DNA of 64,000 bases from Chryseobacterium sp. POL2 (GTDB lineage Bacteria; Bacteroidota; Bacteroidia; Flavobacteriales; Weeksellaceae), in the NCBI RefSeq assembly GCF_011058315.1, contig NZ_CP049298.1, positions 1,054,001 through 1,118,000 of the forward strand. The letters run 5' to 3'. This document shows positions 53,895 to 62,855 of this stretch, one piece after another; positions within the stretch are counted from its first letter, which is position 1, and every line of letters begins with the position of its first letter. The translations under genes and the position numbers were made by a program. The notes under the pieces are model-generated. The model did no database searches, was not told the origin of the DNA, and saw only the letters and a list, made by a program, of their open reading frames with translations.

Positions 53895-54878
53895 ATGAGC
53901 AATTTTGTAGATTACGTTAAAATTCATTGTACATCCGGTCATGGAGGTGCTGGTTCCGCCCACCTTCGTCGCGAAAAATACATTCCAAAAGGTGGTCCCG
54001 ATGGTGGCGACGGTGGACGTGGTGGTAGCATTATCATGAAAGGTAACGCACACGAATGGACCTTGCTTCCACTTCGTTACACGCGACATGTTAAAGCTGG
54101 TCGTGGCGAAAATGGAGGAAAAAACCAATTAACTGGAGCTGCGGGAGACGATATTTACATTCAGGTTCCTATTGGTACCATTGCAAAAAATGAAGAAGGC
54201 GAAATTATCGGAGAAATCCTTGAAGACAAGCAAGAAATCGTTCTTATGCAAGGTGGAAAAGGTGGACTTGGAAATGAGCATTTCAAATCAGCAACCAACC
54301 AAACGCCAAGATATGCACAACCTGGACTTCCAGGCGAAGAAGGTTATGTTGTTTTCGAACTAAAAATCCTTGCAGATGTTGGTTTAGTAGGTTTTCCTAA
54401 TGCTGGAAAATCCACACTTTTGGCATCTATTTCGGCAGCGAAACCAAAAATCGCCAATTATGCCTTCACCACATTAACACCTAATTTGGGGATTGTAGAT
54501 TACAGAAATTACAAATCTTTTGTAATGGCAGATATCCCTGGAATTATCGAAGGTGCAGCCGAAGGAAAAGGTCTTGGACATCGTTTTTTACGCCATATAG
54601 AACGTAACTCTATCTTACTTTTTTTAATTCCGGCAGATTCTGAAAATCATTTTAAAGAATTCCAAATTTTGGAAAACGAACTAAAAGAATATAATCCGGA
54701 ACTTTTGGAGAAAGATTATATTATTTCTGTTTCGAAAGCCGATCTTTTGGATGACGAACTAAAAACTGAAGTTTCCGCAGAATTCCCAGAAGGTAAAAAA
54801 CCAATATTTTTTTCAGGCGTTACTGGTGAAGGACTTATGGAATTGAAAGATGCAATTTGGAAACAACTTCACGGTTAA
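53895..54878 (+). CDS. obg: Obg/CgtA GTPase
   Basis: Ribosome-assembly and stress-linked GTPase. The glycine-rich Obg fold (residues 1-158) is visible as [36 protein letters not shown] and [21 protein letters not shown]. The G domain has P-loop [13 protein letters not shown]3 DIPGIIEGA and G4 SKADLLD. The 327-residue length shows the core without the long C-terminal extension of other phyla. It follows adk, separated by a repeat. Confidence 0.97.
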   Translation: MSNFVDYVKIHCTSGHGGAGSAHLRREKYIPKGGPDGGDGGRGGSIIMKGNAHEWTLLPLRYTRHVKAGRGENGGKNQLTGAAGDDIYIQVPIGTIAKNEEGEIIGEILEDKQEIVLMQGGKGGLGNEHFKSATNQTPRYAQPGLPGEEGYVVFELKILADVGLVGFPNAGKSTLLASISAAKPKIANYAFTTLTPNLGIVDYRNYKSFVMADIPGIIEGAAEGKGLGHRFLRHIERNSILLFLIPADSENHFKEFQILENELKEYNPELLEKDYIISVSKADLLDDELKTEVSAEFPEGKKPIFFSGVTGEGLMELKDAIWKQLHG

Positions 54879-54885
54879 TAATAGT

Positions 54886-55374
54886 ATGAAATACCTATTA
54901 AGTCTTTTTAGCATTTTGTTGCTGACGGCTTGTCAGTCTCATAAATCGGTATCCAAATATCAGAAATTAGAATATGAGACAACGCCATGTTTCGGATTTT
55001 GTCCAATATTTAAAATTACAATTAATGCCGACAAAAGTGCAACTTTCGAAGCAGAACATTTTAATTTTGGAGAAAACCATACAAAAACAAATTTTTCAGC
55101 AGAACGTGAAGGTACTTTTAAAACCACTATTAAAGCTAAAGATTATAACAAATTGGTCGCTTTGATTGATGAGCTAGATCCAAAACAACTCAATGATTTC
55201 TATGGTGATAAAAACATCATGGATATGCCAACTTCTTTTTTAAGAATTAATTATACCGATGGAACATCAAAAATTATTGAAGATTACGGAAAAAGAGGAA
55301 CTCCAAAACTAAAAGAAGTTTATAAGTTTTTTGCGGATTTACGCTTAAATCAAACATGGAAAAAAGTAAAATAG
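54886..55374 (+). CDS. DUF6438-domain lipoprotein
   Basis: A 162-residue lipoprotein with lipobox LTAC (MKYLLSLFSILLLTAC). The mature part opens with YETTPCFGFCPIFKITI, the hallmark of DUF6438, whose paired cysteines probably form a disulfide. It continues as a beta-rich domain with a conserved DYGKRGTPKLKEVYKFFADL end. I chose the ATG at 54886, 7 nt after the obg stop, since it gives the clean lipoprotein signal; the frame runs further upstream inside obg. Function unknown. Confidence 0.85.
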   Translation: MKYLLSLFSILLLTACQSHKSVSKYQKLEYETTPCFGFCPIFKITINADKSATFEAEHFNFGENHTKTNFSAEREGTFKTTIKAKDYNKLVALIDELDPKQLNDFYGDKNIMDMPTSFLRINYTDGTSKIIEDYGKRGTPKLKEVYKFFADLRLNQTWKKVK

Positions 55375-55460
55375 CAGACTTAATTTTATTTAAGCTAACT
55401 TTGCAATATCAAATTCCTTCTACATGAGGGAATTATTTTTTTTAAATATAAATCATCAAT

Positions 55461-56723
55461 TTGAATTTCACAGACCTCCAACTTATAGAACCTATCGTTA
55501 AATCGATTCACGAATTAGGATACACCAACCCAACACCCATTCAGCAAAAAGCCATTCCAGAAGTCCTAAAAGGCCGCGACGTACTAGGTTGCGCCCAAAC
55601 CGGAACGGGAAAAACAGCAGCTTTTGCGATTCCGATGTTACAAAATCTTTCGCATCCGAAGTATAAAAACAATAAAAAAATAAAAGCCTTAATCTTGACA
55701 CCAACGCGAGAATTGGCCATCCAGATAGAAGAAAATTTTAAAGAATACGGCAAACGTCTTCCACTGAAATCGTTGGTAATTTTTGGTGGTGTTAAACAAG
55801 GCGCACAAGAAGCTGCGATCCGAAAAGGTGTTGACATATTAATCGCCACGCCTGGACGATTGTTGGATTTTATAAATCAAAGAATCATTAATCTGCAAGA
55901 TCTAGAAGTTTTCGTTTTGGACGAAGCAGACCGTATGTTGGACATGGGATTTGTACATGATGTGAAACGAATCATCAAACTTATTCCTCAAAAAAGACAA
56001 ACATTATTTTTCTCGGCGACAATGCCAAAAGAAATTAGCGCCTTAGCCAACAGCATTCTTCAGAATCCTGTGAAAGTCGAAGTAACGCCCGTTTCATCAA
56101 CAGCAGATACCATTCAGCAAAGTGTATTTTTGGTTGAAAAAGATGATAAACTGGAACTTTTGATTCACGTTTTACAAAACCAAAAGATTGATCAATTGTT
56201 GGTCTTTTCGAGAACCAAACACGGCGCAGACAAAATTGCAAGACGACTTCATAAAGCCAACATCTCTGCGGAAGCGATACATGGTAACAAATCTCAGAAT
56301 GCCAGACAAAATGCCTTAAACAATTTTAAATCTAAAAAAACGCGTGTTCTGGTTGCAACCGATATCGCTGCGCGAGGCATTGACATTGATGAGCTAAAAT
56401 ACGTCCTGAACTTCGAATTGTCAGATGTTTCGGAAACTTACGTTCACCGTATCGGAAGAACGGGACGCGCAGGTAATGATGGGACGTCGTTCTCTTTCGT
56501 TGACGGTTTGGACTTGGTGAATCTTCGTAATACCGAAAAATTAATTGGTAAAAAAATCCCTATCAATCGCGATCATCCTTATCATACAGATAATCTTATC
56601 GAGCAAAAACGCGATAGCAATAATAAGGCTGCTGCCAACACAAGACCTTCCAAAACACAGGAAAAAGAAAAAGTCGCCAAAAAGAATTATTATAAAAAAA
56701 GTTCTAGACAAGGCAAAAAATAA
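55461..56723 (+). CDS. rhlE: DEAD-box RNA helicase, RhlE-like
   Basis: ATP-dependent RNA helicase. Q motif NPTPIQQKAIP, motif I AQTGTGKTAAF, Ia PTRELAIQ, the II motif DEAD in VLDEADRMLDMGF, III SAT in FFSATMPKE, V ATDIAARGID and VI HRIGRTGRAG are all there. The basic C-terminal tail (~370-420; KRDSNNKAAANTRPSKTQEKEK) is disordered, as in RhlE types. The start is a TTG at 55461 just before the conserved NFTDL; no in-frame ATG precedes the Q motif. Length 420. Confidence 0.95.
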   Translation: MNFTDLQLIEPIVKSIHELGYTNPTPIQQKAIPEVLKGRDVLGCAQTGTGKTAAFAIPMLQNLSHPKYKNNKKIKALILTPTRELAIQIEENFKEYGKRLPLKSLVIFGGVKQGAQEAAIRKGVDILIATPGRLLDFINQRIINLQDLEVFVLDEADRMLDMGFVHDVKRIIKLIPQKRQTLFFSATMPKEISALANSILQNPVKVEVTPVSSTADTIQQSVFLVEKDDKLELLIHVLQNQKIDQLLVFSRTKHGADKIARRLHKANISAEAIHGNKSQNARQNALNNFKSKKTRVLVATDIAARGIDIDELKYVLNFELSDVSETYVHRIGRTGRAGNDGTSFSFVDGLDLVNLRNTEKLIGKKIPINRDHPYHTDNLIEQKRDSNNKAAANTRPSKTQEKEKVAKKNYYKKSSRQGKK

Positions 56724-56726
56724 ACA

Positions 56727-56765
56727 AAAAAAACGTCATAAGATTGATACTTATGACGTTTTTTT
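56727..56765. terminator. Bidirectional intrinsic terminator
   Basis: AAAAAAACGTCATAAG (56727-56742) and CTTATGACGTTTTTTT (56750-56765) form a perfect 16-bp stem with a 7-nt loop between the convergent helicase and acyltransferase genes. Confidence 0.92.
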
Positions 56766-56770
56766 ATAAA

Positions 56771-57910
56771 CTAAAACTCGAAGCCTAATTTCTCTTTATT
56801 AACCACTGGATTGGCGTAGTGACTTAGAAAATGCGTCTTGAGTTCGACATCATTTTTATCGATACTTAAAGCCATTCTACGTTCAAACAATTCCTTTTCA
56901 TCTTGCGTGTAATATGCAGAATAACGATTTGCCTCGTTAAGAATATCCAACGCGATGAAACTGTTTGGGAATAATCTATAATTACTAATAATCGCTTTAT
57001 CAATCGACTCTGCAATCATTTGGATTTGCTGATTATTGTTTTCAGATTTCGATTTTATCTCATCCAAAGTCTCGCTAAGCACTTCTCCAAAATGGATGTG
57101 GATTCTTTTCTTTTGTCCCAACACGCCAGCCATCACATTTTCAAAATCTTCATTTTTCGACTTTACAAGCACTTCAGAATTTTTGGACTGAATTGCTTTA
57201 TAGGTTTTCAATTTATCCGTCGGATCATATTCATAAGAAATGCTGACAGGAACTATATTTAAGCTTTTAAAATAATCACAAACATCAGATTTTCCATTGG
57301 TCATTGCAATCATTTTGAGAACGCCAGGATGTGTGGTATCGTTACCATCTTTTGTACGACCTTCACGCTGTGCAATCCAAACCGATTGATGCCGATTTAG
57401 AATTAAATCTTTGATATAATCTGACATCAATTGACTACTTTTCAAAAGTTCGCGCGGCGAAACATCACGTTTAACCAAAAAATTTCTGTTAAGCTTCGCC
57501 AAAACCATAAAAATATCGCGCTGTACCAGATTATCACCAATAGCGGAAGCCGTCAACTGAAATCCATTTTCTAGCAAAGCCAAATTGATCAAACTCGTAT
57601 CCAGAACAATATCTCTATGATTGGAAATGAAAAGATAGGTTTTATTTTTATCCAAATGTTCTAAACCTGAAATCGTCAAACCATCCGAAGATTGTTTTAA
57701 AATATTACGAATACAATGGCTGATGACTTTATCCTGAAAATCTTCGATACTATCAATTGATGCTAAAATATTTGAAATTTCGTTTTCGGACTTTCCCGGA
57801 AAAGCGAACTGTAACAAAGCCATCATCATCGGATGTTTTGCCATCGATTGTAACGCAGGATGTACTTCTTCCTTATTATAAAATCGAATTGAATCTAAAC
57901 AAGAATCCAT
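56771..57910 (-). CDS. 1-acyl-glycerol-3-phosphate acyltransferase (PlsC-like)
   Basis: Phospholipid-synthesis-type acyltransferase of 379 residues. The catalytic HxxxxD motif is NHRDIVLD in LFISNHRDIVLDTSLIN; motif II is LNRNFLVKRDVSPREL and motif III the IAQREGRTKDG segment. No transmembrane helix is obvious, so membrane binding may be peripheral. N- and C-terminal extensions make it longer than typical PlsC. It starts 2 nt after the tatD stop, so the two are coupled. Confidence 0.85.
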   Translation of the reverse strand: MDSCLDSIRFYNKEEVHPALQSMAKHPMMMALLQFAFPGKSENEISNILASIDSIEDFQDKVISHCIRNILKQSSDGLTISGLEHLDKNKTYLFISNHRDIVLDTSLINLALLENGFQLTASAIGDNLVQRDIFMVLAKLNRNFLVKRDVSPRELLKSSQLMSDYIKDLILNRHQSVWIAQREGRTKDGNDTTHPGVLKMIAMTNGKSDVCDYFKSLNIVPVSISYEYDPTDKLKTYKAIQSKNSEVLVKSKNEDFENVMAGVLGQKKRIHIHFGEVLSETLDEIKSKSENNNQQIQMIAESIDKAIISNYRLFPNSFIALDILNEANRYSAYYTQDEKELFERRMALSIDKNDVELKTHFLSHYANPVVNKEKLGFEF

Positions 57911-57912
57911 AA

Positions 57913-58683
57913 TTAATTATTAATTCCAAAAATTTTTAATGCTGTTTCTGTTGTCCTTTTGTTAATGTCCTCAAACGAAACGCCATAGATATCTACCAGT
58001 TTTCCGGCAACCAATTCTACATAAGCACTTTCGTTACGTTTGCCACGATGAGGAACGGGCGCAAGATAAGGCGAATCTGTCTCCAAAACTATTTTATCTA
58101 AAGGAATTTGATTCAAAAACTGATCGACTTTTCCGTTTTTGAACGTTGCTACGCCGCCAATTCCTAAAACAAAACCTAAATCCAAAGCATGATTCGCTTG
58201 GTCTAGATCTCCTGAGAAACAATGAAAAACACCTCTAAGTTTCGGATGTTTTTTTCGTTCTAAAACCTCGAATGTTTCATCAAAACTATCGCGGGTGTGG
58301 ATGACAATTGGCCAATCTTTCTCAATCGCCCAATCTATTTGTTGTTCAAAAGCTTTAACCTGAATATCCAAAGTTGACTTGTCCCAATAAAGATCAATCC
58401 CAATTTCGCCAATCGCAACAAAATCGCGTTGATCGATGTATTTTTTCACCAAATTCAATTCGTTCTCCCAAGATTCTGGCTTAACAGAACATGGATGAAG
58501 TCCCATCATAGCGAACATCTTATTGGGATAATTGGATTCTAAAGCGAGCATTTTTTCATGCGTTTCCGAATCGATGGCTGGCAAGATAAATTTTTCTACG
58601 CCTTTGTCTAAAGCGCGCTGAATCATTTCTGCTCGATCGACATCGAATTGCTCAGAATATAGATGGGTATGTGTGTCTATCAT
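57913..58683 (-). CDS. tatD: TatD-family metal-dependent DNase
   Basis: TIM-barrel hydrolase with 3'-5' exonuclease activity in characterised members. Metal ligands are visible in DTHTHLY (H4, H6 region), GEIGIDLYWD, PIVIHTRD, VFHCFSGD and LETDSPYLAP. Length 256. It is the first gene of a two-gene unit with the acyltransferase. Confidence 0.94.
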   Translation of the reverse strand: MIDTHTHLYSEQFDVDRAEMIQRALDKGVEKFILPAIDSETHEKMLALESNYPNKMFAMMGLHPCSVKPESWENELNLVKKYIDQRDFVAIGEIGIDLYWDKSTLDIQVKAFEQQIDWAIEKDWPIVIHTRDSFDETFEVLERKKHPKLRGVFHCFSGDLDQANHALDLGFVLGIGGVATFKNGKVDQFLNQIPLDKIVLETDSPYLAPVPHRGKRNESAYVELVAGKLVDIYGVSFEDINKRTTETALKIFGINN

Positions 58684-58733
58684 TTTTAAAATTTTGTAAA
58701 ACTGTTTTATAAACTCTTAATGAGGATGTATTT

Positions 58734-58812
58734 AACAGTTAGTGGCTGTGCTGCACAACTTTTTGCGAGATGGAAATATTCTGCACAAATATTGGTGGAA
58801 ATAGCTCCTAAA
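58734..58812. repeat. Possible third copy of the structured intergenic element (copy C)
   Basis: Begins AACAGTTAGTGGCTG, close to the head of the element at 28856 (AACAGTTAGTAGTTG). It ends GGAAATAGCTCC, close to the tail of the element at 8991 (GGGAATTGCTCC). The middle is AT-rich and unrelated. Lies between the GSCFA gene and tatD. Confidence 0.4.
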
Positions 58813-58834
58813 AAACTACAAATCAAAAATTTTT

Positions 58835-59800
58835 CTAAAGATCAACATTTTCAAAAATTGAATGTTTGGCTTTTTGGCGCTGATTTTCTATTTTCTGTTT
58901 TAAGTTTTCCAAAAATTTTTGATGTTTTGGACTTTCCTCATCGGAAGATTTATGCTTGAGCGCAGCTTGGATTTTGTTATTTTCATTAATGAACAATTTG
59001 GTATCATCGGCGAAAAAAGCTTGTCCAAATTTCTCCCAAATATATTGCACCGCTTGCTCATTCGGGTGAATAAGATCGTCTTTATAAAAGCGATAATCCC
59101 GCAAATCGTCCATTAAAATTTCGTAAATCGGAAGATAATAGCAATTGTTATAATTGGGGATAACATCATGCATTGCCGATAAGAGTTTGGCTTTGCTCAG
59201 ACTATTTTCGGTCATGCCATCTTTGGTGTGACGAACGGGCGATAAACTGAACAAAATCTGAACATCCTCTGGACAGATATCCTTGATGCATTCTATACTT
59301 TCCGCAATATTTTGGCGAAGTTCTTCATCTGTCAAGAATCTTTTGTTAAAAAACTTTTGTGGAATTTTATGACAGTTGGCAGCAATTTTATTTTTTGGTA
59401 AAAATTCATAAACGAAAGCACTTCCGTATGTGATAATCACCCATTTCGTGGTTTGTAAAAAGTCGTTAGCAGCTTGTAACTGGCTATTGATTTTTTCCAA
59501 AATCTTATGTGCAAATCTGGAATCAAAAGAGGAGTGATGATCCAAACTCATGAACAAGTCGTTGGCCAAAATCAAGTCAATCTCCGAGTAATCTTTCCCT
59601 TTATAAATCCTTTGCAAAGCTGTGTTAATCGCATACGGATTGAACAAAGTCCCAAACGGATTATTAAAAGTCTGGAGTTGACCCTCCTTTAATTTAGTAT
59701 GAATCTCGGTTGCAAAACAAGAGCCGATCGAAAATATAGAATCTTCGATATCTATGTTTTTTTCTACAGCATTAATGTCAACTTCTGTTCTGAAAATCAT
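58835..59800 (-). CDS. GSCFA-domain protein
   Basis: A 321-residue cytoplasmic-looking protein with the defining motif near the N-terminus: FSIGSCFATEIHTKL. Additional family segments are NPFGTLFNPYAI, WVIITYGSAFVYEF, LSPVRHTKDGM and DLIHPNEQAVQYIWEKF. The last (DxxH) together with the GSCFA serine resembles SGNH hydrolase blocks, so an esterase-like activity is possible. The C-terminus is a charged helix. It starts 3 nt after the prenyl synthase stop. Confidence 0.9.
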   Translation of the reverse strand: MIFRTEVDINAVEKNIDIEDSIFSIGSCFATEIHTKLKEGQLQTFNNPFGTLFNPYAINTALQRIYKGKDYSEIDLILANDLFMSLDHHSSFDSRFAHKILEKINSQLQAANDFLQTTKWVIITYGSAFVYEFLPKNKIAANCHKIPQKFFNKRFLTDEELRQNIAESIECIKDICPEDVQILFSLSPVRHTKDGMTENSLSKAKLLSAMHDVIPNYNNCYYLPIYEILMDDLRDYRFYKDDLIHPNEQAVQYIWEKFGQAFFADDTKLFINENNKIQAALKHKSSDEESPKHQKFLENLKQKIENQRQKAKHSIFENVDL

Positions 59801-59803
59801 AAT

Positions 59804-60775
59804 CTATTTTTCTCTTTTCAACAAATATTCTGCAAGTTCTAAAAGGGCTTGTTTTTTCTCTGGCGCAACCTTTATTTTATCTAAATATTCTAAGGCCGTT
59901 TCGCTATGTTGATGTACCAGGCGAAGCACTTTTTCTTCAACTTTGGTACGTCTAAAGATTTTTTCTACACCATAGATTTTATCAACATTATCGGTTTTTT
60001 TGGAATACCAATAATCGAGTTCTGCACGTTCTTCATCATTAGCATGTTCCAAGGCTGTTAAATAGAGAATTGTTTTTTTGTTTTCGTATATATCGCCCGC
60101 ATGTTTCTTACCTACTGCTTCTTGGTCGCCATAGACATCAAGATAATCATCCATAATCTGGAAAGCTATACCAATATGTTTTCCAAAGTTATAAATTGAT
60201 TCGGCATCTTCATCGCTTGCGCCAGCTATTAAAGCTCCAATTTGTAAAGAAGCCGCACTTAGAGATCCTGTTTTGTAAGTAATCATCTTGATGTAATCGT
60301 CATGGCTTACATTGCTCATGCTTTCGAAATTAACATCGTATTGTTGACCTTCACAAATAACAATTCCTGTATCTGTAAATATTTTTAAACATTTTTTAAA
60401 TAATATGGGCTCTAGATCCAAGAAAAACTGATAGGCTTTAAAAAGCAAATTATCCCCCGACAATATCCCTACATTAAGGCCATATAAAGTATGAATTGTT
60501 GCTTTGTTACGACGAAGTGGCGCTTCATCCATAATATCATCATGAATCAAGGTGAAGTTGTGAAAAAACTCAATGGCTAAAGCGGGTTTTATCGCATCAT
60601 CCAAATTACCATCAAAAAGCTCGCAAGCCATAAGTACCATAATAGGGCGCATCCTTTTGCCACCATGCGCCATAATGTAGTTCATGGGTGCATAAAGTTC
60701 TCCTGGTTGATCATTAAAACGATAGTTTTCTACGGCTTCGGAAACGATGTTCTGGTATTTATCTAAAAAGTTCAT
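59804..60775 (-). CDS. Polyprenyl diphosphate synthase
   Basis: Trans-prenyltransferase elongating allylic diphosphates with IPP. First Asp-rich motif HDDIMDEAPLRR, second IMDDYLDVYGD, plus the lysine-rich GGKRMRP start. The residue five positions before the first motif is Phe (NFTLIHDD), which in this family tends to limit the product to C15-C20. The start is taken at the ATG at 60775 (MNFLDKYQ), 323 residues; an upstream ATG at 60796 adds seven residues. Followed by GSCFA. A TATTTTTG box and a 15-bp inverted repeat lie upstream. Confidence 0.92.
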   Translation of the reverse strand: MNFLDKYQNIVSEAVENYRFNDQPGELYAPMNYIMAHGGKRMRPIMVLMACELFDGNLDDAIKPALAIEFFHNFTLIHDDIMDEAPLRRNKATIHTLYGLNVGILSGDNLLFKAYQFFLDLEPILFKKCLKIFTDTGIVICEGQQYDVNFESMSNVSHDDYIKMITYKTGSLSAASLQIGALIAGASDEDAESIYNFGKHIGIAFQIMDDYLDVYGDQEAVGKKHAGDIYENKKTILYLTALEHANDEERAELDYWYSKKTDNVDKIYGVEKIFRRTKVEEKVLRLVHQHSETALEYLDKIKVAPEKKQALLELAEYLLKREK

Positions 60776-60804
60776 AAACAAATTTGATTTATGCAAAAAT
60801 ACAA

Positions 60805-60854
60805 TTTTTAAACGGTTTTAGTCCATCAAGAAGTTATGCAAAACCGTTTAAAAA
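60805..60854. repeat. 15-bp inverted repeat upstream of the prenyl synthase
   Basis: TTTTTAAACGGTTTT (60805-60819) and AAAACCGTTTAAAAA (60840-60854) are exact reverse complements with a 20-nt spacer. On the minus strand a TATTTTTG box (60796-60803) follows. No T tract follows on the minus strand, so an operator or leader structure fits better than a terminator. Confidence 0.6.
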
Positions 60855-60858
60855 CAAA

Positions 60859-60886
60859 AAACTTTGTCTTAAGAAAGACAAAGTTT
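60859..60886 (-). terminator. Intrinsic terminator of the phosphate transporter gene
   Basis: AAACTTTGTCTT and AAGACAAAGTTT form a 12-bp stem with a 4-nt loop; on the minus strand the stem runs into TTTTTGTTTTT. Confidence 0.8.
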
Positions 60887-60910
60887 AATGATATTTAAAA
60901 TTCTAAAATT

Positions 60911-62047
60911 TTAGAATGCAATAACCATAAGATAAGTAATCCCTGCAACAATGGCACTAATAGGAATTGTTAAAATCCAAGCCCAAAGAAGACTTACCGT
61001 AACACCCCAACGTACAGCAGAAATTCTTTTTGTCAAACCAACCCCAATGATAGAACCTGTCACCGTGTGCGTTGTAGAAACAGGAATACCAAAGTGGTCT
61101 GTAATAAATAATGTAATTGCACCTGCTGTTTCAGCACTTACACCTTCCAAAGGCGTTACTTTTGTGATACGCGTTCCCATGGTTTTGATGATCTTCCAAC
61201 CACCGCTCATCGTCCCCAAAGCAATTGCTAAGAACGATACCAAAGGTACCCAAATATAATGTTCTGTAAAGAAGTTGAAACGCTCGCTAGATTCCAATAA
61301 AGCATATTGGTCATTAAGTACATTAACATGGTAATAGATAACCGCTGCCCCGATGATCCCCATAACTTTTTGAGCATCATTAAGACCATGTCCAAGACTG
61401 AATAACGCTGAAGATACCAACTGCATTTTCTTAAATTGTCTTTCAGCTTTGTGAGGATTTGATCTCTTATATACCTGAATGATAATGAGGGTAATGATAA
61501 TTGAAATTATCATACCGATTAAAGGTGCCAAGAAAATAAATAGAAAAATAGGAATAACAACCTTAAACTTCACAACATCTTGCGAAAAGAGTTGTTTAAA
61601 AGCTTCTCCCAAAACTTTCACCGTCGAATAATCTGGATGCGCTGCACTTACCGCTTGATAATCTAAAGCCAAAGCATGCATCAAAGCAGCTCCGATAAAT
61701 CCACCAATTAAGGTATGAGACGATGAGGACGGGATCCCAAACCACCATGTTAAAAGATTCCAAGCAATTGCCGCGATAAGTCCCGCAAAAATCACTTCCA
61801 GGTTGATATAATTTTCGTTGACCGTTTTGGCAATGGTGTTACCAATTTTAAACTCGCCAATAATATAAGCTGCAATAAAGAAAGCAGCAAAGTTCCAAAC
61901 TGCGGCCCATAATACGGCCTGAAACGGGGTTAATACTTTTGTGGAAACGATGGTTGCAATAGAGTTAGCTGCATCGTGAAACCCGTTGATATAATCAAAT
62001 ATTAAAGCTAATGCAATAATAACAATCAGTAAAATTGGAAAATCCAT
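60911..62047 (-). CDS. pit: Inorganic phosphate transporter, PiT family
   Basis: Low-affinity phosphate (metal-phosphate) symporter in the inner membrane. The duplicated PHO4 signature is visible as DYINGFHDAANSIATIVSTKVL near the N-terminus and ITDHFGIPVSTTHTVTGSIIGVG near residue 330. GLNDAQKVMGIIGAAV is the second GxNDxQ site. About ten membrane helices; 378 residues. It is 28 nt downstream of the DUF47 gene on the minus strand, the standard pairing in which the DUF47/PhoU-like protein regulates the transporter. Confidence 0.95.
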   Translation of the reverse strand: MDFPILLIVIIALALIFDYINGFHDAANSIATIVSTKVLTPFQAVLWAAVWNFAAFFIAAYIIGEFKIGNTIAKTVNENYINLEVIFAGLIAAIAWNLLTWWFGIPSSSSHTLIGGFIGAALMHALALDYQAVSAAHPDYSTVKVLGEAFKQLFSQDVVKFKVVIPIFLFIFLAPLIGMIISIIITLIIIQVYKRSNPHKAERQFKKMQLVSSALFSLGHGLNDAQKVMGIIGAAVIYYHVNVLNDQYALLESSERFNFFTEHYIWVPLVSFLAIALGTMSGGWKIIKTMGTRITKVTPLEGVSAETAGAITLFITDHFGIPVSTTHTVTGSIIGVGLTKRISAVRWGVTVSLLWAWILTIPISAIVAGITYLMVIAF

Positions 62048-62075
62048 TCTTTTTTATTTTGTTATGTGAATAGAT

Positions 62076-62714
62076 TTAGGCGTATTTAATGACAATACTT
62101 TCCATTGTGTTAGCAACATCTTCTGCTTTATCTGTAACCACTTCAAGATAATCAAGAATTGACTTTTGCTTGATAATTAAAATCGCATCGTTGGTCTCGA
62201 AAAGCTTAACTGTCGCTTGGCTCAATACATCGTCGGCAATATTTTCGTACGAATTAATTTTAATACACGATTCTTTAACCTCGTTTGGATTTTTGAAATC
62301 TTTGAGATTTGCTAATGCATGTTTGATCTCCACGCAAGATTTGTAAATTAATAAAGAAAATTCTGAATATACTTTGTTTTCTGGGGTTTTGTAAAGATAA
62401 ATATACTTAGCCGATGCATAAATATAATCTGCAATATCGTCTAATCCTGCTGCAAGAAGGCTGATGTCTTCTCTGTCGAAAGGTGTGATAAAATTCTCTC
62501 CCAACTGCACGAAAATCTCGTGTGTTAAGTCATCCATTTTATGCTCGTAATCGCTCATTTGATTTAGCATTGACTCGTCATTTACATCAAATTCTAAAAG
62601 ACCATCATGAAAGGTTTTTGACATTTCAACTAATGTGTCTGCTACTTTTTCGAACAAATCAAAGAAGATTTTGTCTTTTGGCTGGAATGCTCTGAAAATA
62701 TTTCCAATTCCCAT
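62076..62714 (-). CDS. DUF47-family PhoU-like phosphate transport regulator
   Basis: A 212-residue all-helical protein beginning MGIGNIFRAFQPKDKIFFDLFEKVADTLVEM. Charged metal-binding-type helices carry EHKMDDLTHEIFVQL and the DREDISLLAAGLDDIADYIYAS motif of the PhoU/DUF47 group. I use the ATG at 62714; the frame extends 21 codons upstream into a hydrophobic stretch with no family similarity. Cotranscribed with pit. Confidence 0.9.
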   Translation of the reverse strand: MGIGNIFRAFQPKDKIFFDLFEKVADTLVEMSKTFHDGLLEFDVNDESMLNQMSDYEHKMDDLTHEIFVQLGENFITPFDREDISLLAAGLDDIADYIYASAKYIYLYKTPENKVYSEFSLLIYKSCVEIKHALANLKDFKNPNEVKESCIKINSYENIADDVLSQATVKLFETNDAILIIKQKSILDYLEVVTDKAEDVANTMESIVIKYA

Positions 62715-62804
62715 TTTATTTTTATTTACAGTTTTTGTGACCACAAATATCGTTAAATAGGTTAAGCTTAATAACAACGCAATGTTAATAAATTATTAAC
62801 AATC

Positions 62805-62837
62805 AAAAAGCCTGCATCACTTGGATACAGGCTTTTT
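62805..62837. terminator. Intrinsic terminator after the DbpA-like helicase
   Basis: AAAAAGCCTG (62805-62814) and CAGGCTTTTT (62828-62837) pair perfectly, with an added ATC/GAT pair inside; it lies just after the helicase stop on the minus strand. Confidence 0.85.
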
Positions 62838-62855
62838 ATTATTATTTTGAGATGT

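Noticed and set aside
58720-58959. 79-codon plus-strand open frame between tatD and the GSCFA gene
   Set aside because: Half of it is antisense to the GSCFA coding sequence and the other half is the possible repeat element; composition is not protein-like.
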